Counted from the first letter of the stretch, positions 48,911 to 61,030 are shown. The stretch: DNA of 64,000 nucleotides from Sphaerosporella brunnea (GCA_008704415.1 VXIS01000076.1:1-64000); one strand, 5' to 3'. Numbers and translations are program-made. Notes: generated from the sequence alone by a model not told the origin.

Positions 48911-49744
48911 TAGTGTTGCGCACGCGGGAGCCGTTGGAGGGCAATTTAAATTGCCTACGAGAGTATAAAGTGCGCAGATCAGTCGGATAAGTCTAAGTGG
49001 CCCGAAGAGGAGTTCAGCGCAGCTTCGACGTCCGATTCAACACACTCCCCTGCATCATGGTCACTCTGAGCGGTCTCCACAGTTTCACCAGTCAGCGCTG
49101 GTCCTTTCTCCGCCTCCTCATATCCCCATCTTTCCCAGCGTTTTACATCCGTCTGCTTCAACCAATGCTTGAGCACTCGGTTCTTCGAGAACACAGTTCC
49201 TCTTGTTGGTGATTATGTGACCAGCCACTGACAAACGTTGCTCGTAGGGTACACTTGCGGCACATACTGCAAGGCAATCCCGTGCCATTCTTGCAAGACT
49301 AGGGAATCGGTGCTCATTGAGCTTCCACCAGTGAAGCGGGTCGGTCTTTTAGTCCACCGGGATTCGCATAAATAACGTGTAGTCTCTGATGCCTCCATAG
49401 GCAGCTCTTTCCCCCAACGTCCACTGAGATCTTTGTTAAATTCTGGCATCGCATTTTCTTCCATACGTGCTGGCTGTTGGTTGGCTGACATTCGTGAGGT
49501 TGTTCGGGCGAAGTGGGGTTTTGAAGTTGGGAGGGGAAGGGGGGCAGCGGGGTGTATGTAGACCGGGGAGCCAACTTGAGGGTACCAGCGGCGAAACCTG
49601 GTGCTATCTAGAAAGCTCGAATGACTCGAGTCCGACCCGAGCTCAAACATTTGTTGATCGACGCAAAAATACATCGACTCGAGCGGGCTCGTGCTCGCCG
49701 CTTGAGCTTTGTGCTCGAGCTGGCTCCGCTCGTGCGCAACACTA
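48911..49744 (-). mobile_element. hAT element, family C-like, with transposase C-terminal remnant
   Basis: Ends are TAGTGTTGCGCACGCGGGAG and, inverted, TAGTGTTGCGCACGAGCGGA. Flanks GTCTTGCC (48903-48910) and GTCTTGTC (49745-49752) agree at 7 of 8. GAGCC/GCTCG motifs fill the right end. Confidence 0.87.
48979..49674 (-). pseudogene. hAT transposase C-terminal fragment with one in-frame stop
   Basis: On the minus strand the frame gives LVLQEWHGIALQYVPQVYPT, an in-frame TAA near 49213, then, still in frame, TVFSKNRVLKHWLKQTDV and KRWERWGYEEAEK with an acidic tail. The order matches the hAT dimerisation region (W---A--YL-I-PTS--- ... FSK-R...). The catalytic core is absent. It belongs to the element at 48911-49744. 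Confidence 0.65.
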
Positions 49745-49752
49745 GTCTTGTC

Positions 49753-50583
49753 TCCTCGACTCTAACCCACGACCTCCTCTCCTCTCTTTACTTTGCCGCG
49801 ACGTGTTTCACACGCATACACCCTGACTGCAACGTACATACGGCTTTACGTGAAGTGGCGTTGCACTGATGACTCCACGACGTGTGGTCACCACATGTCT
49901 GTCCACTGGTTTTCTGACGTTGAGGCGAATGACGTCGTCATGACAGTGCGCCTATTGTTGATGGTTGTGTGCGGGAGCTGTGCTGCCTTTCTTGGAAACA
50001 CTGTGAGCACCATTCCCGGGCACCTCTACATACGAACATCACAAACTCTGCCGTTCATTCTATCCAAATGCCTTCTGGTTGTCTGACTAGATTGCACTCC
50101 GCAGGGTCGGAGATGCAATAACAAAGAAGCGAAACTAGCTGCTTGAAGAACCCAGCAGTGCGGTTCTACTGGTTAAAATTTGGCTCAATCAAAAGACCGT
50201 CGACGACAGGGGACTCTACTGCGTAGATCAGTACCTTACCCCACCCGGGGGTGCTGCAGAGAGTGACAGAGACATGAAGCAGGAATTGGGTTGATGGGGT
50301 GGACGTGCAGCATGAAGAAGACTTTGATTCGGGATCCGATTTGACGGATATAGAGTGATATGTCGAGGGGGTCACGGTGCGCGCGAGGTTTGATCTGTAC
50401 ATAGCGAAACCAGAACCAGAATCTGATACGCGTTCCAATGCAGCACAGGTTGCGGGATCACTGCCTTGATTGTACGCGTCCGCATGAGCACGAGAACTTT
50501 GATTTCACACACAAACACACACTCGATACAAGAATCTTTTTCAACTTTTGCCAAAATGGGTCAATTCCTGAAGCCGACGTGCA
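49753..50583. other. no identifiable gene
   Basis: Downstream side of the coiled-coil gene; minor frames only. Confidence 0.5.
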
Positions 50584-52121
50584 TTACTCAGCAGCCGTGA
50601 CTGCAACCGGAGTACCCAAGGCCGCCAGCAGGCGCTTGTTCATCGCATCAAACTGCTTTCTCGTTTCCTCCTGGAAGGCGGAAGCTGCCTCATCCCGTTT
50701 CCTTGCCTCCTCTTTCACGGACGCGAGTTCCACGTTCACGGAGTCAAGTTCTCCCTGCAGGGCCTTGATTCGATCATTTGCAGACTGTTTCTGCGAAACG
50801 AGTTCCCCCTCCAGGGTCTCGATCCGCTCGTTTGCAGAGGCGAGTTCTCCCTGCAGGGCCTGGATTCGGTCATTTGCGGACTCTTTCTGCGAAACGAGTT
50901 CCCCCTCCAGGGTCTTGATCCGCTCATTTGCAGTCCGTTTGTGTGAAACGAGTTCCCCGTTCACTGAGGCGAGTTCTCCCTGCAGGGCCTTGATTCGGTC
51001 ATTTGCGGACTCTTTCTGCGAAACAAGTTCCCCCTCCAGAGTCTTGATTCGCTGATTTGCAGAGGCGAGTTTCCCCTTCACCGAAACGAGTTCCCCGTTC
51101 ACGGAGGTGAGGTTCCTCTGCAGGGTCTGGATTCGCTGATTTGCAGACTCTTTGTGCTGTTTGAACGCCCTCTGCAGCTGGTTAAAGTCATCCTGGGCGC
51201 ATACGTGTTTGGACTTCTTAACCAGGGCCGCCCCAGCACTCTCATTCCATTTCTGGACCATTTTTTCGAGCCGCCGGTAGTCAGTTCGCGCCCGATTGAC
51301 CTTCACAGAATGCTTCTTCAGGGACTGCATCCGGTCCTGCTGCGTGACCTGATCAAACCGGTCCACATTCAACAACCACAACAACGTGAACTGAATAGCT
51401 TCGTGATCTGTGCGCGCATGCAATGTCCAGTATTCGACTGCGACGATGGCCTGGCCAACCGTGAGGTCATGCACCTTGCCGTTGAGGTCGTCCATCAACG
51501 AGGAGTTCATGGCGGCGATCAAGATGTTGAAATCAACGTCCGACAGGCTTGTGTAAGAGAGCGCCGTAGTGTGTTGCGGTTCCTGGTTGGGCCACTGCAC
51601 AAAGTCCTGATAGGAGATGTTGCCAACGATGTGACAGGTTGTGATGTAGCTGCGGAAAAGCGATTTCCTGAGCTGTCACGGCGTCAGACACACGCGCAGT
51701 TCAAGGATATCAATTGACTCACAGTATAAATGATCTCACGGATTTTGATGCAATGTATATGGTCATGAAACTCTTCGAGCGCCCCCGGCGTGGCAAGGAA
51801 AGGGTGCACCTGCTGGAAGAGCCGTTGCACGATGACGCAGTCGTTGGTCGGCCCAGTCACGGCGATCACGGTAGCGCCCGGATCGGCTTCGCCCAACTGG
51901 TGGCATCGCCGCACGATCTTGGCGACTGCGGCGCTGGGCGAACTGGTGGGTGTGCAGCACTTCGACCGTGCGTCGATGTTTTCGGCAGTGTTTGGCTCGC
52001 CGAAGTTGAACTTCGCGAGTCGCGGGGGATCGAGGATGTCGAGAACGGCAGACGACACCTTGCAGTGCACTGTGCTTGCCTCGCTGAGCGTCGGGGAGTG
52101 GGGCTGTTGTTCGGGTTGCAT
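50584..52121 (-). CDS. coiled-coil protein of unknown function, intact copy
   Basis: Exons 51723-52121 and 50584-51672 are separated by a 50-nt intron (GTGAGT...CTGAC...ACAG, phase 0), giving 495 residues. The N-terminal part (to about residue 290) matches no family I recognise. It contains a possible small domain at about 48-133, between SAAVAKIV and IREIIYT. Residues about 297-482 form a long heptad coiled coil built from repeated segments such as SANDRIKALQGELAS and RIKTLEGELVSQKE; the DNA is accordingly repetitive at about 50760-51130. A degenerate relative is at 61780-63391, with the intron at the equivalent place. ATG at 52121 is preferred because it follows an A/C-rich leader; the frame is open further upstream without support. 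No signal peptide is seen. A structural or adaptor role is inference from the coiled coil. Confidence 0.78.
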
Positions 52122-52372
52122 GGTGCTCGTTTGTGTTGTGTGGTGAGGAGGTGTTAAGTAAGGGGAATGTGAGGTGGTGGTGGTTGGGAAGGGTTCGATC
52201 GGTAGCTCATCACGTGCTCCGCGCCCTAGAAGTGTTAGGTTACAAAACGCCCGCCATCGAAACATCACTCGTCGGCTACAGCCCAAAACCACGCGACTGG
52301 CCGGTCGCAAAAGCGGCCGATTCAACGGCATTGGCTGGATTCTGTGAGGGTTCAACGGCAAACAGCGCGGAC

Positions 52373-52860
52373 CGGACCTGGACCGGACCGTGGAGTCCAG
52401 TCCGAGAGATTGCGCGGCACCAGCAGTCCCTGGCGACTTGGTTAATGTATCCTTCGCGCGCACCAAAACTCCTGTATGCCTCCGGCTCAGGCTATTCAAC
52501 CGTGCCCTCGATGCGTTGCTGGACTCACAGCGCATTCAGCATCTCCTCAAGCACTGTAATCTCAGCATCGCTCGCGCTGATGAGCCCATCCCGGTACTCA
52601 GGGTCCAATCTGACACGTAAGGAGTGATTCACAGTGTGATGACAATTAGGAGTGTTTATTCAGGGTCTGAGGGCCGAGTCGCTAATGGGACGCGCGTTTA
52701 TGACTTCCGAAGGTGGGTGTTCAGTCCTCCGAAATCATGGACCAGGTTTTCCTGTACCCGATCGATCGCGAACCGGATCGCTTCCGTGCGCGGACTTGAA
52801 TGGACTGCGGCAGACTGTCCAGCCCGACCTGCAGACTGCCCCGGCCCGTGAGGAACACTG
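52373..52860 (+). mobile_element. hAT-like relic related to 59932-61030 and 33300-33494
   Basis: The right end read inward is CAGTGTTCCTCACGGGCCGG. The left shared boundary is near CAGCGCGGACCGGACC. Part of the interior (about 52470-52627) is homologous to 60691-60870 in inverse orientation, including a conserved C-terminus NLTRKE before TGA, but with a 4-nt deletion here. No target duplication was confirmed. Confidence 0.6.
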
Positions 52861-52868
52861 CTTACGTA

Positions 52869-55800
52869 GGTAGATAGATCCATACGCAGGCGTACCGGCG
52901 ATCTCAGCTCCAGCCAAACTTACCGTCCTGTTCGTCGCGACCAACAAGGAGGACCAGCAACAACCTCTCTCAGCAACAACTTCTCTCCTCGTCTTCTCTC
53001 AGCAACAACTTCTCTCCTCGTCTTCTCTCAGCGATAGGTTTCATCCCTCACCCACTGGCCCATGCTGAAGCCAAGCGCCTCCACCTACGGGGCATGCACA
53101 CATCTTCCTGTGAGTTCACGATGTCATGGTTGCCTGTCAGAAATATTCGCATTCCAAGCTACATCTATGATTGGGGCATCGTCGCGCCCGGCTGTATGTG
53201 GCACAGACTGCGGTCGATCGCAAACCAATGACAATATCCAGAATTCGAGCTCTGGATTGTCTGATCAAGAGATGAAACCGTCTCCCGAATGAGGGCACGG
53301 CAAAGGTTGAAATGCGGAGGCCGGCGGCGCGAGGGAAGCACTTACATGCCTCCCAGAGCGGGCTGCTCTGATTGCAATGCCAGCATCCCGCACGTGAAGT
53401 GTTCCTTCGGATGGGCGAGTTATCGGGAGGCCCTCGTGTATGTGCAGCCCAGGCTGGCAGCAAGACCTGGAGTCGCAGGACTCAGCGAGGCAGCAAAGCA
53501 GACAGCACGGCGCGAACGAGCAAGCCGACATAATTCGCTACGCACAAAAATCTGGTCGAGTGAGCGCAAAGAGATAACCGCGGCGAGCTGGAAATCGTGC
53601 GGTTGGCTCACGCTGCGAAGCAAACAACTGCAGGTCGGAGCGTGACACCGCAGGCACTCACCTCGCAAGCACTCGATGCTTGATCATCAGCGACACGCAC
53701 CGGACAATGCCGAGAAACGCCGCGACGATAGCTGAGTGGCTTCGTCTGGTCCATGCCCCTTTCGGGCTGGACTGGATCGCAAGTGAAGGTTCCGGCAGCT
53801 AACGCCTGTTTCTTTGGGGTGTCTGGTACAATTTTCTTTATTATATCTGGTTAACGTGCATGATTGTGAGCGGTGAGTAAAGCACTGCTCAATGGTACGC
53901 GGAGTAGGCGCGAGGCGTGTCTGCAACGCATGGACGGGGACCGGGAGCTCTACCAGTGTTAGCAGCTAGAAAACCCGAGGAAGCGTCACCTCACGCCCCG
54001 CCTCATACTCCCCGCCTCCAGTCTTACATCGTATTGCGTCGTACTCTCTGAGGTCAAGCGATTCGAGCACAGATTCGACGAGCAGGCTGTCAACCAGATT
54101 ATTGAGCCCTGCCAGAAGGGAGTGGAGCCGTGGGCGAGGGTAAAGCAGTGGTCACGTAGAGAGGCGACCTTCGCTTCCTATCGCCCGGTCAGAGGAGCAT
54201 TGCCTGCTAATGGTGCCAGTTGGGATCGTTACGAGAATGCTCAAGAGCAGGGTGGGCGTGCTTGCCGTGACAGTGGATTCGTGCTATGAAACTGCTTTGG
54301 TTGATCCTGATAAAGCTCTATGGAACCACGTTCGGGATCAGAGGAGCCGAGATTTGACCACCAATTGGAACCAAGATTCTCAATACTACGTACAGACAGA
54401 CAGAGACTCCGAAGAGAATCGGTGGGACTATCTTTGCGACTGAGCACCACTGCGGCAAAAGTAGGGAATTGCACCGAGAGATGGGAAGGAGAGGAGAAGA
54501 CGAGGCGTACAGGTGCTCGTGGGTGGTTTGTAAAAAGAAAAACGGCTTGGCCGGCCCGCCAGTGCTCGACAGCCCCCACCGATTGTGAAATGCCCGACTG
54601 CTGAACCACATGTTGCCTACAATACGCGGGTATAGGGCCGAATGAAAGCCTCCGGAGTGTGGCATCCAAAAACAGCATCGACGAGAAGAAGAAATCTAAG
54701 AGATTCAACAAAGGAAAGAAAGGAAGAGCGACACCGTTAGCCATAAAAATTGTTGCCACCACATACAAGAATGCAGCACAGAATCTCTGCAGGGCGCGAC
54801 CAGAGAATCGTGTTAATCTTCTCACCGTTCATGAGACCCCGCGCTTCCTGCCTCATGCAAGGAAAGGTTGTAACACATCCATTACCAAAGGTGTGTCTCA
54901 ATGCTAGGATTCATGAGTCGCCGGATCCTATTGCACATTCAAATCTGGCGATTTGGCTGTCCAATTGGCGTTGTGACTTCTGTCTCTCCAGCTAGGATAC
55001 CAACAACAGTGACCGCCAATGTGGTGTGCGATCCCACTGGACCCAGGCTGTCTGCACACAAGGTTGCTGCATTTTGGAGACCTAAGTTGACGACAAGCAT
55101 CGGTCACATTTCGACAACAATCCAACCCTCACCCGTCGCCTTAAAGGACGCGGTTATCACACGTACAGTGACCTTAGCTGCGATTCAATACCGCCAAATC
55201 AAACAGCAATGTTGGCAAGTTTGCATCCATGACGCGAGTGCCAGTCCATGATGGCATTCAGTGACGCACCTCAGACGTGATTCGATCGTGAGTACTCTTT
55301 GTGCAAATGCTCTCAGATACCTCCGAATTTGCTCAACGAATCCTTGGTTGACAACCTTAACATCAGGCTGCGAGAGATAGACAGTGAGACAGCAAGCGGT
55401 GCCCCTACCGCGCTACCTGCGGTCGCTGAGCCCACTGTTCTGAACGCCCCGTCTCACGGTGCCTCGTGCAGTCGATCACCCACTAATAGGGAGGTTTTGT
55501 AGCGTCCGATATCGCCATTTTCGTACATAAACGTCACGCATATGCACATATAAGTGCAGCTGCACGCTGCGGGTCACGAAAAGGGCATTTTCTATCCCAA
55601 GCGTCGCGATATACTAACCGGACGGGCTAGATATCTATTTGCATCCGACAACGCAGGCAAGCGGCCATTGATTGGCTGCAATTCCCGTTGCACGGGATTC
55701 TAATCCGACGCGACACGTCCAGCACCATCAGTATGCTGGATATCGAACTGGAAGAAGATGGTTTTGTGATTTTGTCGTCTACCCTTGTTCTAGCAACGGG

Positions 55801-55929
55801 AGTGATGTTTCTACACGCCCAGCTTTACCTTCTCCTCCGTCACCGGGAACACCGTCGCACGCGCGACGCGGGGTGGGACGCCACTGACAATACCGTCCAC
55901 CGCTTCATGTCCCCGCTTAGGGTTATGGT
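52869..55929. other. no identifiable gene
   Basis: Contains the tandem repeat at 52965-53037. Frames at 53289-53645 (plus) and 54241-54825 (minus) lack recognisable features. Confidence 0.5.
52965..53037. repeat. short CT-rich tandem repeat
   Basis: AACTTCTCTCCTCGTCTTCT-containing units of 29 bp are repeated twice with a partial copy in front. Confidence 0.75.
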
Positions 55930-56057
55930 TATGGCAGCTCGACCTTTGGCTGAGCTTTGCAGGCTTGGCTCGGCTCCACGAGCGTGGCACTCGGTCGAGC
56001 CGAGTCAGCTCCAACGCACCCTTTGGCTCGACTCGAGCCGGCTCGTGTCCATCACTA
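55930..56057 (+). mobile_element. right end of a family C hAT-like element
   Basis: Dense GGCTCG/CGAGCC motifs end in CGTGTCCATCACTA, the inverse of TAGTGATGGACACG, matching the ends at 22613 and 23430. No partner end was found to the left. Confidence 0.6.
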
Positions 56058-56499
56058 GTTTCAAGGCGTCAACGAGGTATACCGACCGTTAAATGGAAGA
56101 GAAGTAAGACTGAATGTGAAGGTGGGAAGGGGGGCGTGCGTCCAGTTCCCCGCGCATGTTTACATAGTACTCCCGTAATCGAATGTTGTTTTCGTGCGCA
56201 CAGGGTGTTTTAAAACGACCGACCTGAGTTAGCCAGGTGGTGACCACCCGTTTGCTTCTGGTAACGTACAAACACACATCACCGCCAGCAGATCTGGCTG
56301 AGTTCAACTTCGTACTGTGTGGAAGAACATGGGCATAACGATCACAACCTCGGACGCAGTTTGATGTCACGGTTTCAGTACATTGGCGACGCAAGGCGCT
56401 CGTACAATTCAAATAGCGGTTATGTACAAGAAATTTCCCTCACGCAACTCCGACCTCCCGTCGGTTATCTTCTTTTCGTGTCATAGTTCCGACCTCCCA

Positions 56500-58728
56500 T
56501 CAGTTTTGTTCTTTTCGTATGACAGTGATCTCCAGGCTCTTGATGCTGTTCACGAACTGCTGGTGCGCCTCGCCGGCCCCAATTGGCACGCGAATGCCAT
56601 TTTCGAGGGTGCACACGCCGCGATCGAACACCATGATCCCGACGTAGCGTCCTATCATCGACAGCATGCGACGCGTTAACTCCGTAGTGTCATCGTCGCG
56701 AAAGTGTGAGAGGTGAACCGAGGTTTGAATGGTGTCGATTTCGCCAGCCCATTCACGACGCAGCATCACCGTCACTGGGATCCGGTCATAAGGAAGCCGG
56801 CCGAAGTGCATTTTTTCCATGTTCTGCCTGGTGGCTTCAAGCTGGGCAAGGATTCCGATTGGGCGTGCTGCAATAGCCTGAGGAGCCGGCTGTTGAACCA
56901 GCATCGGACCTGGAGGTGCCTGCAAAGCCTGGTGATGAGCATCCTGGCCAGCGACCGGTCCCTGAATGAACTGCTGAACAGGCGCATAGTGCACCATCCC
57001 CTGAGCCGCCTGACGATGAATGTCTGGCACCGGTCCCTGAATGAAGTGCTGAACAGGCGCATTTTGCACCATCCCCTGAGCCGCCTGACGATGAATGTCT
57101 GGACCATCGACTGGACCCTGATTCAACTGCTGCACATGCGCATTGTGCACCATCCCCTGAGCCGCCTGACGATGAATGTCTGGCAGCGGTCCCTGAATGA
57201 AGTGCTGAACAGGCGCATTGTGCACCATCTCCTGAGCCGCCTGACGATGAATGTCTGGCACCGGTCCCTGAATGAAGTGCTGAACAGGCGCATTTTGCAC
57301 CATCCCCTGAGCCGCCTGACGATGAATGTCTTGACCATCGACTGGACCCTGATTCAACTGCTGAACAGGCGCATTTTGCACCATCCCCTGAGCCGCCTGA
57401 CGATGAATGTCTTGACCATCGACTGGATCCTGATTCAACTGCTGCACATGCGCATTTTGCACCACCATTCCTTGATCCTGCTGAACACCCTGCTGTTCTG
57501 CATCCATGGCAGCGACGTCTGGATCAACAAGGATATAAAATAGAAGCTCCGGAGTTTCATTGGCGCAGAACTCTTCGACGGATTTGTCTTGGGAACTCGA
57601 TACGAACGCGCAGGGAAGGCGTGCAAGGGGGTGATACAGATGAAAGACATCACCATCTCGGAAAAACGCCCTTCCGTGAGGCAGCAGGCCAGCATACAGC
57701 TTCCAGTACCCGCAGTCTTCATCAACGTCGGTCACAGGGTGTCTGGCTGAAGGCTGAGCAAGTAGAATCCCATCCGTAGTGTTCAAACGGTGCTTGACAA
57801 TCAGAGTCTGCGTCGCGACGCTTCCGCAAATGTTGCAGTGATGGGTGGTGGTCTTCTTAGATTCGGCTAGAGCGTTGGAAATGACTTGGTTGACTTCGTC
57901 ATCGCAGGGGAGAACCGCCCGCGTTCTGGTCTTTCGGATCTCTTCCATGTGCTGTGCGCACCAGTTGGTCTTCGTGGTCGAAATTGAGTCCGGGCAATTC
58001 AAAGCGACAAGGACGGTGGGCACGTCGTCAGCACGCGCCGCAAAGCGCTGCAACAGCGTCTTCTGAATTCGCTCCATCTCCCTCGTATCGCGAGCCTTAT
58101 CAAGTTCTTCGAGGTATCCACGAGTTGCATTCGAAAGCTCAAAGTCCGGTCGCAACAGGCGTCGCAGCTGGGGAACACAGAAAAGCACTTGCAGGAGAGC
58201 ATTAGTGTTCTTTTTCTCAGCGGGACCGAGGCCGATTGAACACGGTAGAAGGCGCAACGGCTGCGGGACAGCGTGAGGCTCCTCGACGAGCGAACACGAC
58301 ACATCCACAGTCCGAGTGTGATCAAAGGCAATCGACACGGCCACGCGACGAGTGACAGCGGCAGCTGCGGCTCTGAACACGGCACAGCCACGCAAGGTGG
58401 CGAAGGTGGTTCCAAGGAGCTGCTGATCTGCGTTCTGCACAAAGAATGGCTGCAGCTTAGGCGCGTGTGCCTCGACGTCCAACGAGTATCCTGGGTCGTG
58501 GACCTGCCCGACGTAACGGAGCGCTGATCGCACGCTGACGTAGTAAAATAGTATCATCCTGCGGTGGTTGTTAGCACGATTCAACGGTCGGGAGAGGGGG
58601 ACTTACTGGGAACCATTTCGCTTCGTTCCCAGTCGGTTGCTGAGCATGCCGATCTGCTCAGGCGTTGCGGCTGCTATGTCGCCATTCAAGACAAGCTGCT
58701 GGGCTTCCCGATCCTGTTGTACGCTCAT
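56500..58728 (-). CDS. USP-like pseudoenzyme with Gln/Pro-rich tandem repeats (paralogue 2)
   Basis: Exons 58607-58728 and 56500-58558 are joined by a 48-nt GTAAGT...CAG intron in the same phase (2) and at the same protein position as in the 42954 paralogue. The product is 726 residues. The N-terminus shares a QQL-D-AAAT pattern with the paralogue. Residues 149-164 (IGLGPAEKKNTNALLQ) are the USP Cys box with Lys157 at the Cys position. The zinc site is conserved (WCAQH 240-244, HCNIC 281-285), the His motif is again GRAFF (336-340), and ELLFYIL (378-384) closes the domain. From about residue 409 there are seven imperfect 25-27-residue repeats of the type NAPVQQLNQGPVDGQDIHRQ, then a unique tail of about 130 residues ending in EITVIRKEQN. 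The paralogue lacks the repeats. No signal peptide or membrane segment is visible. A cytoplasmic or nuclear binding role is inference. Confidence 0.82.
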
Positions 58729-59249
58729 GTTGCCAAGTCCTTGTGTGCGATAGAGGTTGTCGTGGGATGGGGTTGTAGGTTGGAATGTCGAAGCGAGTAA
58801 GTGCTGGAGCTTGTAGAGGGATTGATGTGGTCGAGAGATGGAGATGGGAGGATATGAGAGAAGGGCTGGTCGCGGTGGAGGGGGGGGGGGGGGAGGGTTA
58901 AAAGAAGAGACTCGCTTGCAGGTGCCGGGTCGTTGTTGGGTGTGGTCGAGGGATGGATGTGATGTGCTCGGGGGATGGTTCGCGGTGGAGGAGGTGGGTG
59001 GGGTTAAAGGAAGATGCTGGCTTGCAAGTGCCGACGGGGAATGGAGGTGGTCGGGGGAGGAGATGGTCGTTGTTGCCACTTGTTGGGCGTGCTTTACACG
59101 AGTTAGGGCTATCTTTTTCGCCTGCGCGGCACGGTCACTCGATATACTCCTACTCATCTATGCCTCGATATACTCCTACTCATATATGCATCTATTACTC
59201 CCCGACCGAACGTTTGATCCACCCTCAAGTGGATAATTTACATAGGAGA
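58729..59249. other. upstream region of the second USP-like gene
   Basis: A C-rich (G-rich on plus) run lies at 58878-58893, and a 26-bp tandem duplication (CGATATACTCCTACTCAT) at about 59139-59190. The A/C-rich leader just before the ATG is typical of fungi. Confidence 0.45.
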
Positions 59250-59640
59250 AAACGTCCAGCGACACATAATTCCCCTCTCGGGCCAGCATCCCACTGTAGT
59301 AGTGGCAAGGAAAGTCAAAACGGATTCCGTTCACCTGTCGTCCGCCGGTAGAGTAACCACCGGAGTGACTGGCCCGCGTTTCATTCCTCCCCCCTTGTCG
59401 GCCGCGTCTTCAACCGCCTCCCAAAGCTCTCTCAACTCGCTCTTCCCCTTCTTGCAGAACCTGAAGCGGTCTGTAACATGTATGGGACCGTCCGGGCCTT
59501 GCCTACCAGTAGCTGGTAGAAACGCGCTGCCAGTGCCTTGCTTGCCTTGGACGTCCTTGGGTCGGCGCGCTGTTTGCGTCGGTAGTAGCTCTTAGGTTTG
59601 ACGTGCGTCGTCGGCACGTTCCCCTGTGTTGGGCCCCCGC
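59250..59640 (-). pseudogene. LINE C-terminal fragment
   Basis: On the minus strand KALAARFYQLLVGKARTVPY and, in another frame, ELRELWEAVEDAADKGGG, PADDR, a stop, TESVLTFLATTTVGCWPERG match the LINE C-terminal order seen at 14050-14440. The CCHC segment is partly deleted and no tail is present. It lies about 520 bp upstream of the gene starting at 58728. Confidence 0.7.
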
Positions 59641-59931
59641 CCCTGACACGCCGCCGGAGAGAGACGGGTCAGAAAGTGAAACCCAGCGTGAGCGCAATAG
59701 TGATGCCCTCGGGATGTAGGGTTGTATATAGGGTTGACCACAGGTGCGAGTGAGGAGGGCTGGTGGAGCGTAGATAGACCCCGAGGCTCGACCCTCGCTT
59801 GCTCCCAATCTACTATCACTCGCGGTGCAACGTTGGCGCAATGGATTTCGCCGTGTATAACCCAGCTGCAATCGCCCTGCGCTGTCCTGCACATCCTAAC
59901 AGTTGGCCGCAAACATATCGCAATATCGGCG

Positions 59932-61030
59932 CAGTGTTCCCCACGGGCCGGGGCGGTAAGCAGGTCGGTCTGGAAGGTCTGGACAGTCTGCCATAGTCCA
60001 GTCCAGTCCGGAGTTGACAGAGCACCGAAGCGATCCAGTCGTCGACTGGAAAACCTGGGCCATGAGTTCGGCGGACTGCATCAGCCTGCAGTCCTTACTT
60101 ATTATGTAACATCTATATGCAATGAGCCGGCACGCATCCCGGTGGGGCCAACATGCGCCGAAGAAAATAAAATCCGTATCGTTGCCACCGTGACTGCCGC
60201 TGCAAATTTCGACAATCCTCACATCGTGAGCCTTCCGCTGTTACCACCCAAAACAGCCCCATCCGAACGGCATCAACGCGCGTCCCATTCGCGACTGGGC
60301 TCGGAGACCCTGAATGCAAACTCTGATTGTCATCAAACTGTAAGAGTGCGTTTGGACGCCCGTGGTCAGGTAAAACTGTGGTTCAGAGAAACCATGATCG
60401 AGGAGGTGAAACTACGGTTGCGCAAACGTCATTTGCCCGCGAGCCAAACAGCGTGAGAGCACAGTCATGATTCTACCACTGCGGGGGCTTGTGTTGGCGG
60501 TCGAATCGTGGTCCGCGCCGAGGTTGATTCTATTTTTTCAGAATCGTCAGGACCCTTGAGAACCGTGGTCCGCGGAACCAAGTTGTGATGCAACCAGACA
60601 GTCACCGAATCCGCGAAATCATGTTCTGGTTGCGACCATGATCTAGCGCCGCTGATCGTGGTCGCAGCCGGCGTCCACACGCACCCTAAGTCACTCGCTA
60701 CGTGTCAGATTGAACACTGTGTATGGGCTCATCAGTGCGAGCCATGCTGACATTACACAGCTTGAGGAGATGAGATTGTAAATGCGGTCCGCATGCAGCA
60801 ACTCAATGGGGGCACGGTTGGATCGCCTGAGCGTGAGGCAGAAAACAGTTTGGAGCGTGCGGAGGATACAATCACGGGAGCGGTTTGCATATAAAATACT
60901 CATGTGATACGTTACTCCGCTGCAAGTATCCAGGTCCATCCATACCCCCGCCCCCGAAGGACTGCTGGGCCCGGGCAATGTCTTGGACTGGACTGCATCA
61001 TGTGGTACTGATCCGGTCCGCGCTGTGGAC
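59932..61030 (-). mobile_element. hAT-like relic, inverted relative of 52373-52860
   Basis: It starts CAGTGTTCCCCACGGGCCGG and shares the next 130 bp with the inverse of 52730-52860. The other shared boundary is near 61020. A minus-strand frame (FCLTLRRSNRAPIELLHADR...FNLTRSE, stop at 60691) is readable. The middle contains unrelated sequence. Confidence 0.6.
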
